DNA of 14,024 nucleotides from Desulfobacterales bacterium (GTDB lineage Bacteria; Desulfobacterota; Desulfobacteria; Desulfobacterales; C00003060): positions 1 through 14,024 of the forward strand of contig DAOVOU010000016.1 in NCBI GenBank assembly GCA_030629475.1. Direction: 5' to 3'. The notes below the pieces were generated by a model that worked only from the letters and a program-made list of their open reading frames with translations, ran no database searches and was not told the DNA's origin. The translations under genes were made by a program, and so were the position numbers. The stretch's first letter is position 1, and the number at the start of each line of letters is the position of its first letter. This document shows, piece after piece, positions 6,409 through 12,905 of the stretch.

Positions 6409-7500
6409 ATGGAACCACTGATCTACTGGCTCGGCTTAAAGACCGTTCCAGGCGTGGGTAACCGCCTGTTTCTGCACCTTATTCAGCACTTCGGGGGTCC
6501 CGAAAAGGTTTTCTCGGCCTCAAAACGAGAACTCTTGCACGTAGAAGGGGTTAATGATCGTCTGGCATCGGTCATTCAAGGCTACAAGATTCCCAAGGAG
6601 GTTCAAGAGGACCAGGCCCTTGCCAAGAAGAATGGAGTCAGGATCATCACCTTTTCAGATCCTAACTACCCTACCCTCCTGCGCCACATACACGATCCCC
6701 CTCCTGTGCTCTATGTGTGCGGCAGACTTAACCCGGACAGCCTGAACATTGCGATTGTGGGGTCGCGAAATGCCACATCTTACGGTCACACCGTAACCGA
6801 ACGTCTGAGTGGTGGTCTGGCCCGACGCGGCTTTACCGTGGTGAGCGGAATGGCACGCGGCATTGATGCTGCTGCCCACATAGGGGCACTGGCTGCCGGG
6901 GGCAAAACAATCGCTGTGCTGGGATGCGGCCTGGGTACTGTATACCCGGCTGAAAACAAGAGCCTGTTTCACCGAATTGCCGAAAGCGGGGCAGTCATCT
7001 CAGAATTTCCGTTTCTGACCCCGCCCGAAGCTCACAACTTCCCGGTACGAAACCGGATCATCAGTGGTCTGGCGGTTGGCACGGTCATTGTAGAAGCCAC
7101 CCACAGAAGTGGCAGTCTCATCACAGCGCGTCTTGCGGCCGAGCAGGGACGTGAGGTATTTGCCGTGCCAGGCAGTATTACCTCCTTTAAGAGTATGGGC
7201 ACCCATGGGTTGATCAAGCAGGGTGCAAAGCTCGTGGAGCATGTGGATGATATCGTTCAGGAGTTAAACATCGCCCAGCCATTGCCGTCTATGGATACCA
7301 GGGAAAAGCCGACCATATCACTGACACCGGAAGAGAAAAAAATCATAGATGAACTGAGTCCTTATCCGGTGCATATTGACAAGTTGGTTCGACACCTGTC
7401 ACTTTCAGCAGCACAGGTCTCAAGCCTCCTTTTACAGTTGGAGTTAAAGGGCCTGGTGACGCAAAGCCCTGGTAAGCTTTTTGCTAAGTGTGAACCCTAA
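6409..7500 (+). CDS. dprA: DNA-processing protein DprA (Smf)
   Basis: Single-strand DNA-binding protein that loads RecA during natural transformation; it is also widespread in bacteria not known to be competent. The protein has 363 residues, a normal length. An N-terminal helix-hairpin-helix/SAM-like region (about 1-60, VPGVGNRL) is followed by the Rossmann-like DprA core. The core has VGSRNATSYG (117-126), SGMARGIDAAAH (146-157), AVLGCGLGTVYPAEN (169-183), NFPVRNRIISGL (210-221) and GSLITARLAAEQGREVFAVPG (235-255). A C-terminal winged-helix domain lies at about 305-360. The ATG at 6409 is immediately preceded by the G-free 9-bp array, so there is no SD. Its position just upstream of topA is a frequent arrangement in bacteria. 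Confidence 0.97.
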   Translation: MEPLIYWLGLKTVPGVGNRLFLHLIQHFGGPEKVFSASKRELLHVEGVNDRLASVIQGYKIPKEVQEDQALAKKNGVRIITFSDPNYPTLLRHIHDPPPVLYVCGRLNPDSLNIAIVGSRNATSYGHTVTERLSGGLARRGFTVVSGMARGIDAAAHIGALAAGGKTIAVLGCGLGTVYPAENKSLFHRIAESGAVISEFPFLTPPEAHNFPVRNRIISGLAVGTVIVEATHRSGSLITARLAAEQGREVFAVPGSITSFKSMGTHGLIKQGAKLVEHVDDIVQELNIAQPLPSMDTREKPTISLTPEEKKIIDELSPYPVHIDKLVRHLSLSAAQVSSLLLQLELKGLVTQSPGKLFAKCEP

Positions 7501-7571
7501 GTTGGGTTTATTGAGTTCGTTGAGTTTGTTGGGTTTATTGGGTTAACCCGACAAACACAATAAACACAATA
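7500..7571. repeat. 9-bp inverted array between dprA and topA
   Basis: GTT-ending 9-mers (AGTTGGGTT, TATTGAGTT, CGTTGAGTT, TGTTGGGTT, TATTGGGTT) cover 7500-7544. The flip is at 7544/7545 (GGGTT|AACCC). AAC-type units AACCCGACA, AACACAATA, AACACAATA run to 7571. The left arm begins on the last base of the dprA stop codon. Unlike the dprA and secF leaders, this array stops before a normal SD (AAAGGA, 7581-7586). Confidence 0.93.
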
Positions 7572-7593
7572 AACACTAAGAAAGGATACCCCT

Positions 7594-9882
7594 TTGAGCA
7601 AATCCCTTGTTGTTGTTGAGTCGCCCACTAAGATCAGAACCCTGAAAAAGTACCTTGGCCATGATTTTGATGTAGCCGCAACCGTAGGCCACATCAAGGA
7701 TCTGCCGGTGAGGGAGCTCGGCGTTTCCATAGAACACGGATTCAGGCCCCAGTACACAACCGTCCAGGGCAAAGAGAAGGTGATTCGTGCCCTGAAAAAG
7801 GCAGCCGGCAACCTGAACGATATCTACCTGGCACCAGACCCGGACCGGGAAGGTGAGGCCATAGCATGGCACACGGCAGAGGTCCTCAAGAAAAAAGGGC
7901 GCAGGTTTCACCGTGTCCTATTTCATGAGCTGACGCAAAACGCCATACGTGCTGCAATGGCCTCCCCTCAGCAGTTAGACAAGCACAGATTTGAGTCGCA
8001 GCAGGCGAGGAGGATCCTGGATCGACTGGTGGGATATCAGATTTCCCCTATCCTGTGGCAAAAGGTTCTACGGGGCTTAAGCGCGGGCCGTGTTCAGTCG
8101 GTAGCAGTTTGCATGATCTGTGTACGTGAAAAGGAAATCCATGCCTTTCAACCCGAAGAGTATTGGAGCATCACCGGACAGCTTGAAGGCGAGTCCCCCC
8201 CGCCTTTTCTTGCCAAGCTCATCAAGAAGCATAACAAGAAGCTTCGCATTCCGGACGAAAAAGCATCTCAGGCCATCCTCAAAGATCTTGCAAAGGCCTG
8301 TTTCAAGGTGGAAAAGGTCATCCAGAAGACCCAGAAGAGAAATCCTCTCCCCCCTTTTACTACCAGCAAACTCCAGCAGGAGGCGATTCGAAGTCTGGGA
8401 TTTTCTGCCAGAAAGACCATGACGGTCGCCCAGCAGCTTTACGAGGGCCTCGAACTCCGTTCCCGAGAGCCAGTAGGTCTCATTACTTATATGCGAACCG
8501 ACTCTACCCGTATCGCCCAGGAAGCAATTGATGAAGCCCGACAGCTGATCGAGAAACAATTCGGCCAAGCATACCTGCCAGACAAACCCCGCGTGTTCAA
8601 GAACAAAAAAAAGGTGCAAGACGCCCATGAGGCGATACGCCCCACCTCGGTGTTTCGCAAGCCAAAAGATGTCGCCCAGTTCCTTTCCAGGGACCAGTTG
8701 GCCCTCTACGAATTGATCTGGCAGCGTTTTGTGGCCTGCCAGATGAAATCGGCCCTTTTTGATCGGACTTCGGTGACTATTTCGGCAGGGCCATACATTT
8801 TTCAGGCCTCCGGTTCGGTGGTGCGTTTCCCCGGCTTTATGGCCCTGTATACCTCGTCAAATGGGAGCCAGAGTCCATCAGAGAATAAAGAGACCCTGCC
8901 ACCTCTGTCTGACGGGATGGTCTTGAAATGCCATCGACTCGAACCAAAGCAGCATTTTACTCAACCGCCCCCGCGGTTTTCCGAAGCATCCCTTGTCAAA
9001 GAGCTTGAAGAAAACGGTATCGGAAGACCAAGCACCTATGCAACGATCCTGACCACCATCAGGCAAAAGGGATACGTAGACTTGGTCAAGGGTTTTTTCA
9101 GGCCAAGCGAACTCGGTTTTATCGTTAATGATCTCTTGATGGAGAGTTTCCCGGACATCTTAAATGTCGATTTTACCGCGCGCATGGAGGACAATCTGGA
9201 TAAAATCGAGGAAGGCGAGATCGATGCGATTGCTGTGCTGGAAGGTTTTTATGACTCATTCAAGAAGGACCTGGAGCGGGCAGCAAAGGAAATGCGCAGT
9301 GTCAAAGGCAATGGTTTGGCCGTTGATCTAGACTGCCCGGCATGTGGTCAACCACTCAGGATCAAAGTTGGAAAGAATGGACCATTCCTCGCCTGTTCAG
9401 GCTACCCGAATTGCAAGTTTACAGGCAATTACACCCGCAATGAAAAGGGGCAGATTGAGATCGAACAACCAGCGGCAGAACAGCCTACGAATGAAATATG
9501 CGAAAAATGCGGAAACCCAATGGTACAGAAACAGGGGCGTTTTGGCCCGTTCCTGGCGTGCTCGGCTTACCCGGCCTGCAAGAACACCCGCTCCCTGAAC
9601 GCAAAAGCCACGTCGAAACCCGAACCTACTGGTGTCAAGTGCCCTGAGACAGAATGCGATGGCGAGCTTGTTGCGAGAAGATCAAAGCGAGGTAAGCTTT
9701 TTTATGGTTGCACCCGTTATCCGAGTTGCACCTTTGCCATATGGGACAAACCTGTACCCGTGATGTGTCCCAAATGTGGTGCCCCTTTTCTGGTGGAACG
9801 ATCTACCAAGAAGGAGGGGCCGCATCTCAGGTGTCTCAATAAGGAGTGTGGCCACAAAAAGCCGCTTAAAGATAGAACATAG
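7594..9882 (+). CDS. topA: DNA topoisomerase I (type IA)
   Basis: Relaxes negative supercoils through a transient 5'-phosphotyrosyl link. The protein has 762 residues. The TTG start at 7594 lies seven bases after AAAGGA, and the protein opens SKSLVVVESPTKIRTLKKYLG as in the family. The Toprim domain has Glu9 and the acidic motif PDPDREGEA (81-89). The SAGRVQSVAV motif is at 163-172, and the catalytic tyrosine is Tyr299 in GLITYMRTDSTR. LEENGIGRPSTYATIL lies at 471-486. Four C-terminal Cys4 zinc ribbons follow (about 581-607, 636-662, 683-712, 725-752). The first three retain the usual C-P/E-x-C...C-x-x-x-P-x-C pattern; the last is CPKCG...CLNKECG. Complete and ordinary. Confidence 0.98.
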   Translation: MSKSLVVVESPTKIRTLKKYLGHDFDVAATVGHIKDLPVRELGVSIEHGFRPQYTTVQGKEKVIRALKKAAGNLNDIYLAPDPDREGEAIAWHTAEVLKKKGRRFHRVLFHELTQNAIRAAMASPQQLDKHRFESQQARRILDRLVGYQISPILWQKVLRGLSAGRVQSVAVCMICVREKEIHAFQPEEYWSITGQLEGESPPPFLAKLIKKHNKKLRIPDEKASQAILKDLAKACFKVEKVIQKTQKRNPLPPFTTSKLQQEAIRSLGFSARKTMTVAQQLYEGLELRSREPVGLITYMRTDSTRIAQEAIDEARQLIEKQFGQAYLPDKPRVFKNKKKVQDAHEAIRPTSVFRKPKDVAQFLSRDQLALYELIWQRFVACQMKSALFDRTSVTISAGPYIFQASGSVVRFPGFMALYTSSNGSQSPSENKETLPPLSDGMVLKCHRLEPKQHFTQPPPRFSEASLVKELEENGIGRPSTYATILTTIRQKGYVDLVKGFFRPSELGFIVNDLLMESFPDILNVDFTARMEDNLDKIEEGEIDAIAVLEGFYDSFKKDLERAAKEMRSVKGNGLAVDLDCPACGQPLRIKVGKNGPFLACSGYPNCKFTGNYTRNEKGQIEIEQPAAEQPTNEICEKCGNPMVQKQGRFGPFLACSAYPACKNTRSLNAKATSKPEPTGVKCPETECDGELVARRSKRGKLFYGCTRYPSCTFAIWDKPVPVMCPKCGAPFLVERSTKKEGPHLRCLNKECGHKKPLKDRT

Positions 9883-9921
9883 TTCGCTTCGCTCACAATT
9901 GGTTTAACTACTCGACTAAAG

Positions 9922-10101
9922 TTAAACAGCAAATGTCTTTCTACGATCCACACCGCTTCTCTGTTCCTGACCACTTCTCCGGCCCAAGCCGCTTCTCCGT
10001 TCCACGCTGGTTCGTCTTTCTGGTATGTACCTACTATAGGAAAACTCCCTTCGATCAATCCCTGAACGTCTTCCCCCGTTGTCCAGTGCTCTAGGCTCCA
10101 T
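9922..10101 (-). CDS. Short Arg-rich repeat protein (RRSG-x-DRR type)
   Basis: A 59-residue protein convergent with topA; the gap between the two stops is 39 bases. The ATG at 10101 is preferred over one at 10143. It has a clear SD (GGGAGG, antisense of about 10109-10114) seven bases upstream, and the extra 14 residues lack any pattern. The sequence contains four Arg-rich repeats: GGRRSGIDRREF, ERRTSVERRSG, LGRRSG and QEQRSGVDRRK. It has no signal peptide and no hydrophobic span. Short proteins with the same repeat are, from memory, frequent in Desulfobacterota genomes and have no known function. The strong charge suggests RNA, DNA or polyphosphate binding, but that is only a guess. A sigma-54-like promoter lies upstream at 10227-10243. 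Confidence 0.7.
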   Translation of the reverse strand: MEPRALDNGGRRSGIDRREFSYSRYIPERRTSVERRSGLGRRSGQEQRSGVDRRKTFAV

Positions 10102-10226
10102 ATTGATCCCTCCCAGATGTGCTTTTGCTAAATAATGATCCATTTCGTGACTTTCACATATGCCTTGGCTGTCTTTGTTCCGTTACACGTCAGCTCGAAT
10201 CAGACCTATTTGCTTAGATCATGACA

Positions 10227-10243
10227 TGAAAACATCGTGCCAA
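10227..10243 (-). promoter_or_regulatory. Possible sigma-54 promoter for the Arg-rich ORF
   Basis: Read on the minus strand, this is TTGGCACGATGTTTTCA. The -24 element TTGGCACGA is a full consensus match, and the spacing to the -12 element is right. The -12 reads TTTCA instead of TTGCA, losing the conserved G. Predicted transcription would start near 10216, leaving a leader of about 115 bases before the ATG at 10101. No sigma-70 promoter was seen for this ORF. Confidence 0.4.
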
Positions 10244-10409
10244 GTTAAGGGGTTCGCGCATTTTCTCTTATATTCTAGATAGTTACATAAAATCGCACAA
10301 GGAACAATATACAAAAATTTGGGTAATAAAAGTCGCACATTGAGAAAAGAAATGCCACTTTTTTGGAAAAAAATACCACCTAAAGAAAAAAACCTGTCTT
10401 AGAAATAGG

Positions 10410-10437
10410 TTGACGAGGGGCATCTATGTGGTATAAT
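10410..10437 (+). promoter_or_regulatory. Sigma-70 promoter for the response regulator
   Basis: TTGACG (10410-10415) and a perfect TATAAT (10432-10437) are separated by 16 bp. The upstream stretch from about 10255 is strongly AT-rich, as in an UP-like region. Transcription would start near 10444, giving a leader of about 320 bases containing the large inverted-repeat region 10476-10720. Confidence 0.75.
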
Positions 10438-10506
10438 TTTATATAGTTTGTCCAAACTTTAGTCCGTAAACGAAAGTGAGCTAAAGTGAACTAAAGCCCG
10501 CCCTGC

Positions 10507-10570
10507 CCGCCCTGGCGCGACAGAAGTTGGACCATGCCCAGGGGAGAAAAACCCGGTCTGGGCCAGGGTT
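10507..10570 (-). repeat. Dispersed palindromic-end element, copy C
   Basis: On the minus strand it runs AACCCTGGCCCAGACC ... TGTCGCGCCAGGGCGG. The ends match copies A and B; the middle differs. Confidence 0.85.
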
Positions 10571-10634
10571 GAAAGTGCCTAAAGTTAAGGTATCTTATCT
10601 GTTCTAAATTGTTCTTGCCGAAGGCAAGTTCCAC

Positions 10635-10698
10635 AACCCTGGCCCAGACCTGGTTGAGGAGCGTGATAGCCTCTCGCGAGCGTGTCGCGCCAGGGCGG
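10635..10698 (+). repeat. Dispersed palindromic-end element, copy B
   Basis: AACCCTGGCCCAGACC at 10635-10650 and GTGTCGCGCCAGGGCGG at 10682-10698. The left end is identical over 16 bases to copy A (CCCTGGCCCAGACCTG), and the right end over 17. The interior contains a CTCGCGAG palindrome (10673-10680) that is absent from copy A. Confidence 0.87.
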
Positions 10699-10766
10699 CC
10701 TTTAGATCACTTTAGACACTCTAGACACTTCTTTGGTGCGCTTACCTTCAACAACGCAGGGGACCC

Positions 10767-11147
10767 ATGGAGCAAGGTAGAGAGACGCCACGAAAAATTT
10801 TGGTTGTGGATAACGACGAGAAATTGCTGTCGATTATCCTTGAGTACCTGCAACTTTGTCATTATCAGGTCACAACGGCAGCCACAGGCCTTGATGCCCT
10901 CCAACTTTTGCGCTCAGAAAACTACCATGTCCTTCTGACAGATATCGTCATGCCTGACATCAGCGGCCTTGGCCTCATAGAAATTAGCCGGAAGGAGTTC
11001 CCTGGGTTACCTGTTATTGCCATGACGGGTTATGGCAAACAGGTAAGAGATCTTACCACCGAAAGGTCTCCTGATTATTATTTGGAAAAACCTTTTAATT
11101 TGGCTGAGCTGTCAAAAGTTATAGAGTCCGTTTTGCAGATAAAATAG
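10767..11147 (+). CDS. Single-domain response regulator (receiver only)
   Basis: A CheY-like receiver of 126 residues with no output domain. The acidic pair is Asp15/Asp17 (VVDND) and the phospho-acceptor is Asp59 in LLTDIVMPDISG. The switch threonine is Thr87 (IAMTGYG) and the conserved lysine is Lys108 (YLEKPF). The sequence resembles receivers found at the N-terminus of NtrC-type regulators. The ATG at 10767 follows a purine-rich AGGGGA (10758-10763). It is transcribed from the promoter at 10410-10437 with a long structured leader. The two downstream activators lack a receiver, so this protein could be their signal input or a phosphate relay partner; that link is inferred. No histidine kinase is in the window. 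Confidence 0.92.
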   Translation: MEQGRETPRKILVVDNDEKLLSIILEYLQLCHYQVTTAATGLDALQLLRSENYHVLLTDIVMPDISGLGLIEISRKEFPGLPVIAMTGYGKQVRDLTTERSPDYYLEKPFNLAELSKVIESVLQIK

Positions 11148-11166
11148 CTTCGCGATTTTATATAAC

Positions 11167-11179
11167 GCGGCTGCGCCGC
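11167..11179 (+). other. Short GC hairpin after the response regulator
   Basis: GCGGC-TGC-GCCGC lies 20 bases after the stop codon. It is followed by TCAAAAAAAGG, not by a T-tract, so it does not qualify as a Rho-independent terminator on the plus strand. Confidence 0.5.
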
Positions 11180-11197
11180 TCAAAAAAAGGAAATTCC

Positions 11198-11370
11198 GTA
11201 ACTACTCAGGTTCAAAGTTCCAATTCAGCTGTTCAGCCGTCGCAGCCAGTGCTTTGGCGAAGTCGGCTCGTAGCTATAGGCTACTATGGCGAAGTCGGCG
11301 GTTCAAGGTTAGAGAGCGATGAAGAAAGCAGCCAACCGTGAACCGTGAACCTGACAACCTGAGTAGTTAC
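11198..11370. repeat. 15-bp inverted repeat enclosing direct repeats
   Basis: GTAACTACTCAGGTT (11198-11212) and AACCTGAGTAGTTAC (11356-11370) are perfect reverse complements. Inside are a 13-bp direct repeat TGGCGAAGTCGGC (11255-11267 and 11287-11299) and, between its copies, a small hairpin GTAGC-TATAG-GCTAC (11270-11284). The heptamer CCGTGAA occurs twice near 11343. No coding potential is evident. This block fills most of the 288-base gap between the response regulator and the first activator. Confidence 0.85.
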
Positions 11371-11389
11371 CAAATAAATTCATTTTAAA

Positions 11390-11427
11390 TTTTAGGCACT
11401 TTAGATCACTTTAGGCACTTTAGCTCA
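11390..11427 (+). repeat. CTTTAG-type array before the first activator
   Basis: TTTTAGGCA, CTTTAGATCA, CTTTAGGCA, CTTTAGCTCA in tandem, the same family as 5276-5314. No opposite arm with GTGCCTAAA is present within this gap. The array ends nine bases before the proposed TTG start of the activator. Confidence 0.88.
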
Positions 11428-11435
11428 CTTGCACC

Positions 11436-12473
11436 TTGACTGATATTGATATGGATGTATGTGATCGAATTATTGTTGGAAACAGCCCTCCTATCCTGCG
11501 AGTTAAGGAACTGATCCGTCAGGTTGCCAATAGCGATTTGAACGTCGTCCTGTGCGGTGAAAGTGGTGTTGGCAAGGAACTGGTAGCCAAGGCGCTCCAC
11601 CTTTCCTCTAATCGCAAGGACAAGCCTTTTGTCAAAGTCAACTGTGCCGCCATTCCCAATGAGCTTCTTGAAAGTGAGCTGTTTGGCTATGAAAGGGGGG
11701 CTTTTACCGGCGCGGACCAGACAAAGCTCGGTAAGTTCGAGCTGGCCCACAACGGTACTATTCTGTTGGACGAAATTGGTGATATGCCCCTTGTACTGCA
11801 ATCGAAAATGCTTCAGGTCTTGCAGGATCTTCAGTTTTCGCGCCTGGGCGCAAAAAGCGATGTGAAGGTCAACTGCTGGGTCCTGGCTGCCACCAACCAC
11901 GACCTTGAACAGGACGTCAGAGACCGCCTGTTTCGAGAAGACCTTTACTACCGGCTGAACATTATCAGCATATTCATCCCTCCTCTCAGGGAAAGGCCAG
12001 AAGACATCGACCTGTTCATTGATTACTTTGCCGGGCAGTTTGCCCAAAAGATCGAAACTCCGGTCTTTGAATTCAGCGTGGATGTGCGGAATTTCTTTCG
12101 CCAGTATTCCTGGCCCGGCAACGTCCGAGAGCTGAAGAACCTGGTGGAACGCTTAATGCTGTTAGGAGATTGGCAAACTGTAGAGGAAGAGCTGCTGGCC
12201 AGGGAAACAAGACGGATCAATGGTCATGAACTGACTACCCACCCTTTGCCCCCCACGCCTGACAATCTCAATAGCGAGAAGCGGGCGAAAAAGAAATTCC
12301 CCTGCTTGAAAGAGGTCAAGAAGAAAGCCGTCCTCAAAGCCGAAGGTAAGCTGATCAGCGAAGTTCTCAGAGAAACAGGCTGGAATCGAAAGCGGGCAGC
12401 CGAAATTCTGCAAATCAGCTATAAAGCGCTCCTTTATAAGATCAAGGAGCTTAACCTCCGTCGCAAGGATTAA
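11436..12473 (+). CDS. Sigma-54-dependent transcription activator, PspF-like (first copy)
   Basis: ATPase that remodels the sigma-54 RNA polymerase complex from an upstream enhancer. The 345 residues start almost directly with the AAA+ domain (IIVGNSPPI at 12-20), so there is no N-terminal sensory or receiver domain. Walker A is GESGVGKE (41-48), the sigma-54-contacting loop GAFTGA is at 88-93, and Walker B is TILLDE (108-113). The arginine-finger region is FREDLYYRLN and sensor II lies in SWPGNVREL. After a charged linker comes a Fis-type helix-turn-helix (about 300-340, WNRKRAAEILQISYKALLYKIKE). The start is uncertain: TTG 11436 or ATG 11451, neither with an SD. The C-terminal style recalls activators near exopolysaccharide loci in Desulfobacterota, from memory. 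Confidence 0.93.
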   Translation: MTDIDMDVCDRIIVGNSPPILRVKELIRQVANSDLNVVLCGESGVGKELVAKALHLSSNRKDKPFVKVNCAAIPNELLESELFGYERGAFTGADQTKLGKFELAHNGTILLDEIGDMPLVLQSKMLQVLQDLQFSRLGAKSDVKVNCWVLAATNHDLEQDVRDRLFREDLYYRLNIISIFIPPLRERPEDIDLFIDYFAGQFAQKIETPVFEFSVDVRNFFRQYSWPGNVRELKNLVERLMLLGDWQTVEEELLARETRRINGHELTTHPLPPTPDNLNSEKRAKKKFPCLKEVKKKAVLKAEGKLISEVLRETGWNRKRAAEILQISYKALLYKIKELNLRRKD

Positions 12474-12480
12474 AACGTCA

Positions 12481-12663
12481 TGGAGTGACGGAGTACTGGA
12501 GTATTGGAGTACTGGATATTAGCCGTATCAGGCGCAAGGCAAAACGTTTTTCCCTCTCCAAGCTGTAGGCTCTACGAGCCGGAAGCCGTTCACCTTGAGC
12601 CCTTGGCTTTACGCCGGGTGTTTCTAACCCATCACTCCAGTACTCCATCACTCCAATACTCCA
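12481..12663. repeat. 8-bp TGGAGTAC arrays in opposite orientation
   Basis: Left arm: TGGAGTGA, CGGAGTAC, TGGAGTAT, TGGAGTAC (12481-12512). Right arm: TCACTCCA, GTACTCCA, TCACTCCA, ATACTCCA (12632-12663). Each arm has four units in exact 8-bp phase, and the right arm uses the reverse complements of the three left-arm variants. A hairpin GGCTC-TAC-GAGCC (12568-12580) lies between them. There is no gene here. Confidence 0.93.
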
Positions 12664-12715
12664 ATTGGGCCGAAGCCCCTCGGTTTATCTGATTTGTGAC
12701 CAAAAGTGGTACTTG

Positions 12716-12779
12716 ATTTCCCATCAATGGGAAATTTATTTCCCAAAACAGGGAATTGTTTTACCCTTTTTTGGAGAAT
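12716..12779 (+). promoter_or_regulatory. Triple dyad, probable enhancer (UAS) for a sigma-54 activator
   Basis: Three sites of the form TTCCC-N6-GGGAA. Site 1 is ATTTCCC-ATCAAT-GGGAAAT (12716-12735, perfect). Site 2 is ATTTCCC-AAAACA-GGGAATT (12738-12757, core perfect). Site 3 is TTTACCC-TTTTTT-GGAGAAT (12760-12779, degenerate). Their centres are at 12725.5, 12747.5 and 12769.5, exactly 22 bp apart, so all lie on the same helical face. They sit about 165-210 bp upstream of the predicted start of the sigma-54 promoter at 12906-12922, a normal enhancer distance. The likely binder is one of the two Fis-type activators encoded here. Confidence 0.75.
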
Positions 12780-12780
12780 T

Positions 12781-12795
12781 TTTATCTCAGATAAA
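12781..12795 (+). promoter_or_regulatory. Perfect palindrome TTTATCT-C-AGATAAA
   Basis: A 7-bp inverted repeat with a single central base, immediately after the triple dyad. A half-site-like TTTATCTGAT occurs at about 12684-12693. An outer pair GGAGAA (12773-12778) and TTCTCC (12803-12808) flanks it. It could be a separate operator or an AT-rich hairpin. Confidence 0.5.
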
Positions 12796-12905
12796 TCAAT
12801 ACTTCTCCATCCTGTTGCCCATTTTGCTTCCTGGATCTGCTTGCTTCCCGTCAACGACCCTCTTCGTCCCTTGATGGGGCAGCGTGCAAGGCACCACCCC
12901 TTCAC

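Larger units (their letters stand above)
10476..10720. repeat. Nested inverted structure of CTAAAG arrays and dispersed elements
   Basis: The outer left arm is GTGAGCTAAA, GTGAACTAAA (10476-10495). The outer right arm carries CTTTAGATCA and CTTTAGACA (about 10700-10718). Inside lie dispersed element copies C (minus, 10507-10570) and B (plus, 10635-10698), also inverted relative to each other. At the centre is a small perfect hairpin, CTTGCC-GAA-GGCAAG (10614-10628). GTGCCTAAA also occurs at 10575-10583. The whole block lies in the leader of the response regulator transcript and contains no gene. Confidence 0.85.

Noticed and set aside
8077..8628. Minus-strand frame of 183 residues over topA
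   Set aside because: Antisense to conserved topA sequence; no family resemblance.
9902..9927. Terminator between topA and the convergent ORF (GTTTAAC...GTTAAAC)
   Set aside because: A weak AT-rich 7-bp stem with a long loop and no T-run; not good enough to call.
9717..10058. Second minus-strand frame overlapping the Arg-rich ORF and the topA end
   Set aside because: It overlaps conserved topA zinc-ribbon coding sequence and lacks an SD; the other frame has the repeat protein and an SD.
10507..10698. Insertion sequence bounded by copies C and B
   Set aside because: Only about 190 bp with no transposase coding; better seen as two inverted copies of a small element.
10609..10938. Plus-strand frame across the dispersed element into the response regulator
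   Set aside because: Mostly repeat-derived, and out of frame with the clear receiver gene it overlaps.
11167..11192. Rho-independent terminator after the response regulator
   Set aside because: The hairpin is followed by an A-tract rather than a T-tract on the transcribed strand.
11390..11440. Sigma-54 promoter in the TTTAGGCAC repeats before the first activator
   Set aside because: GGCAC is present but no GC follows at the required ten-base spacing.
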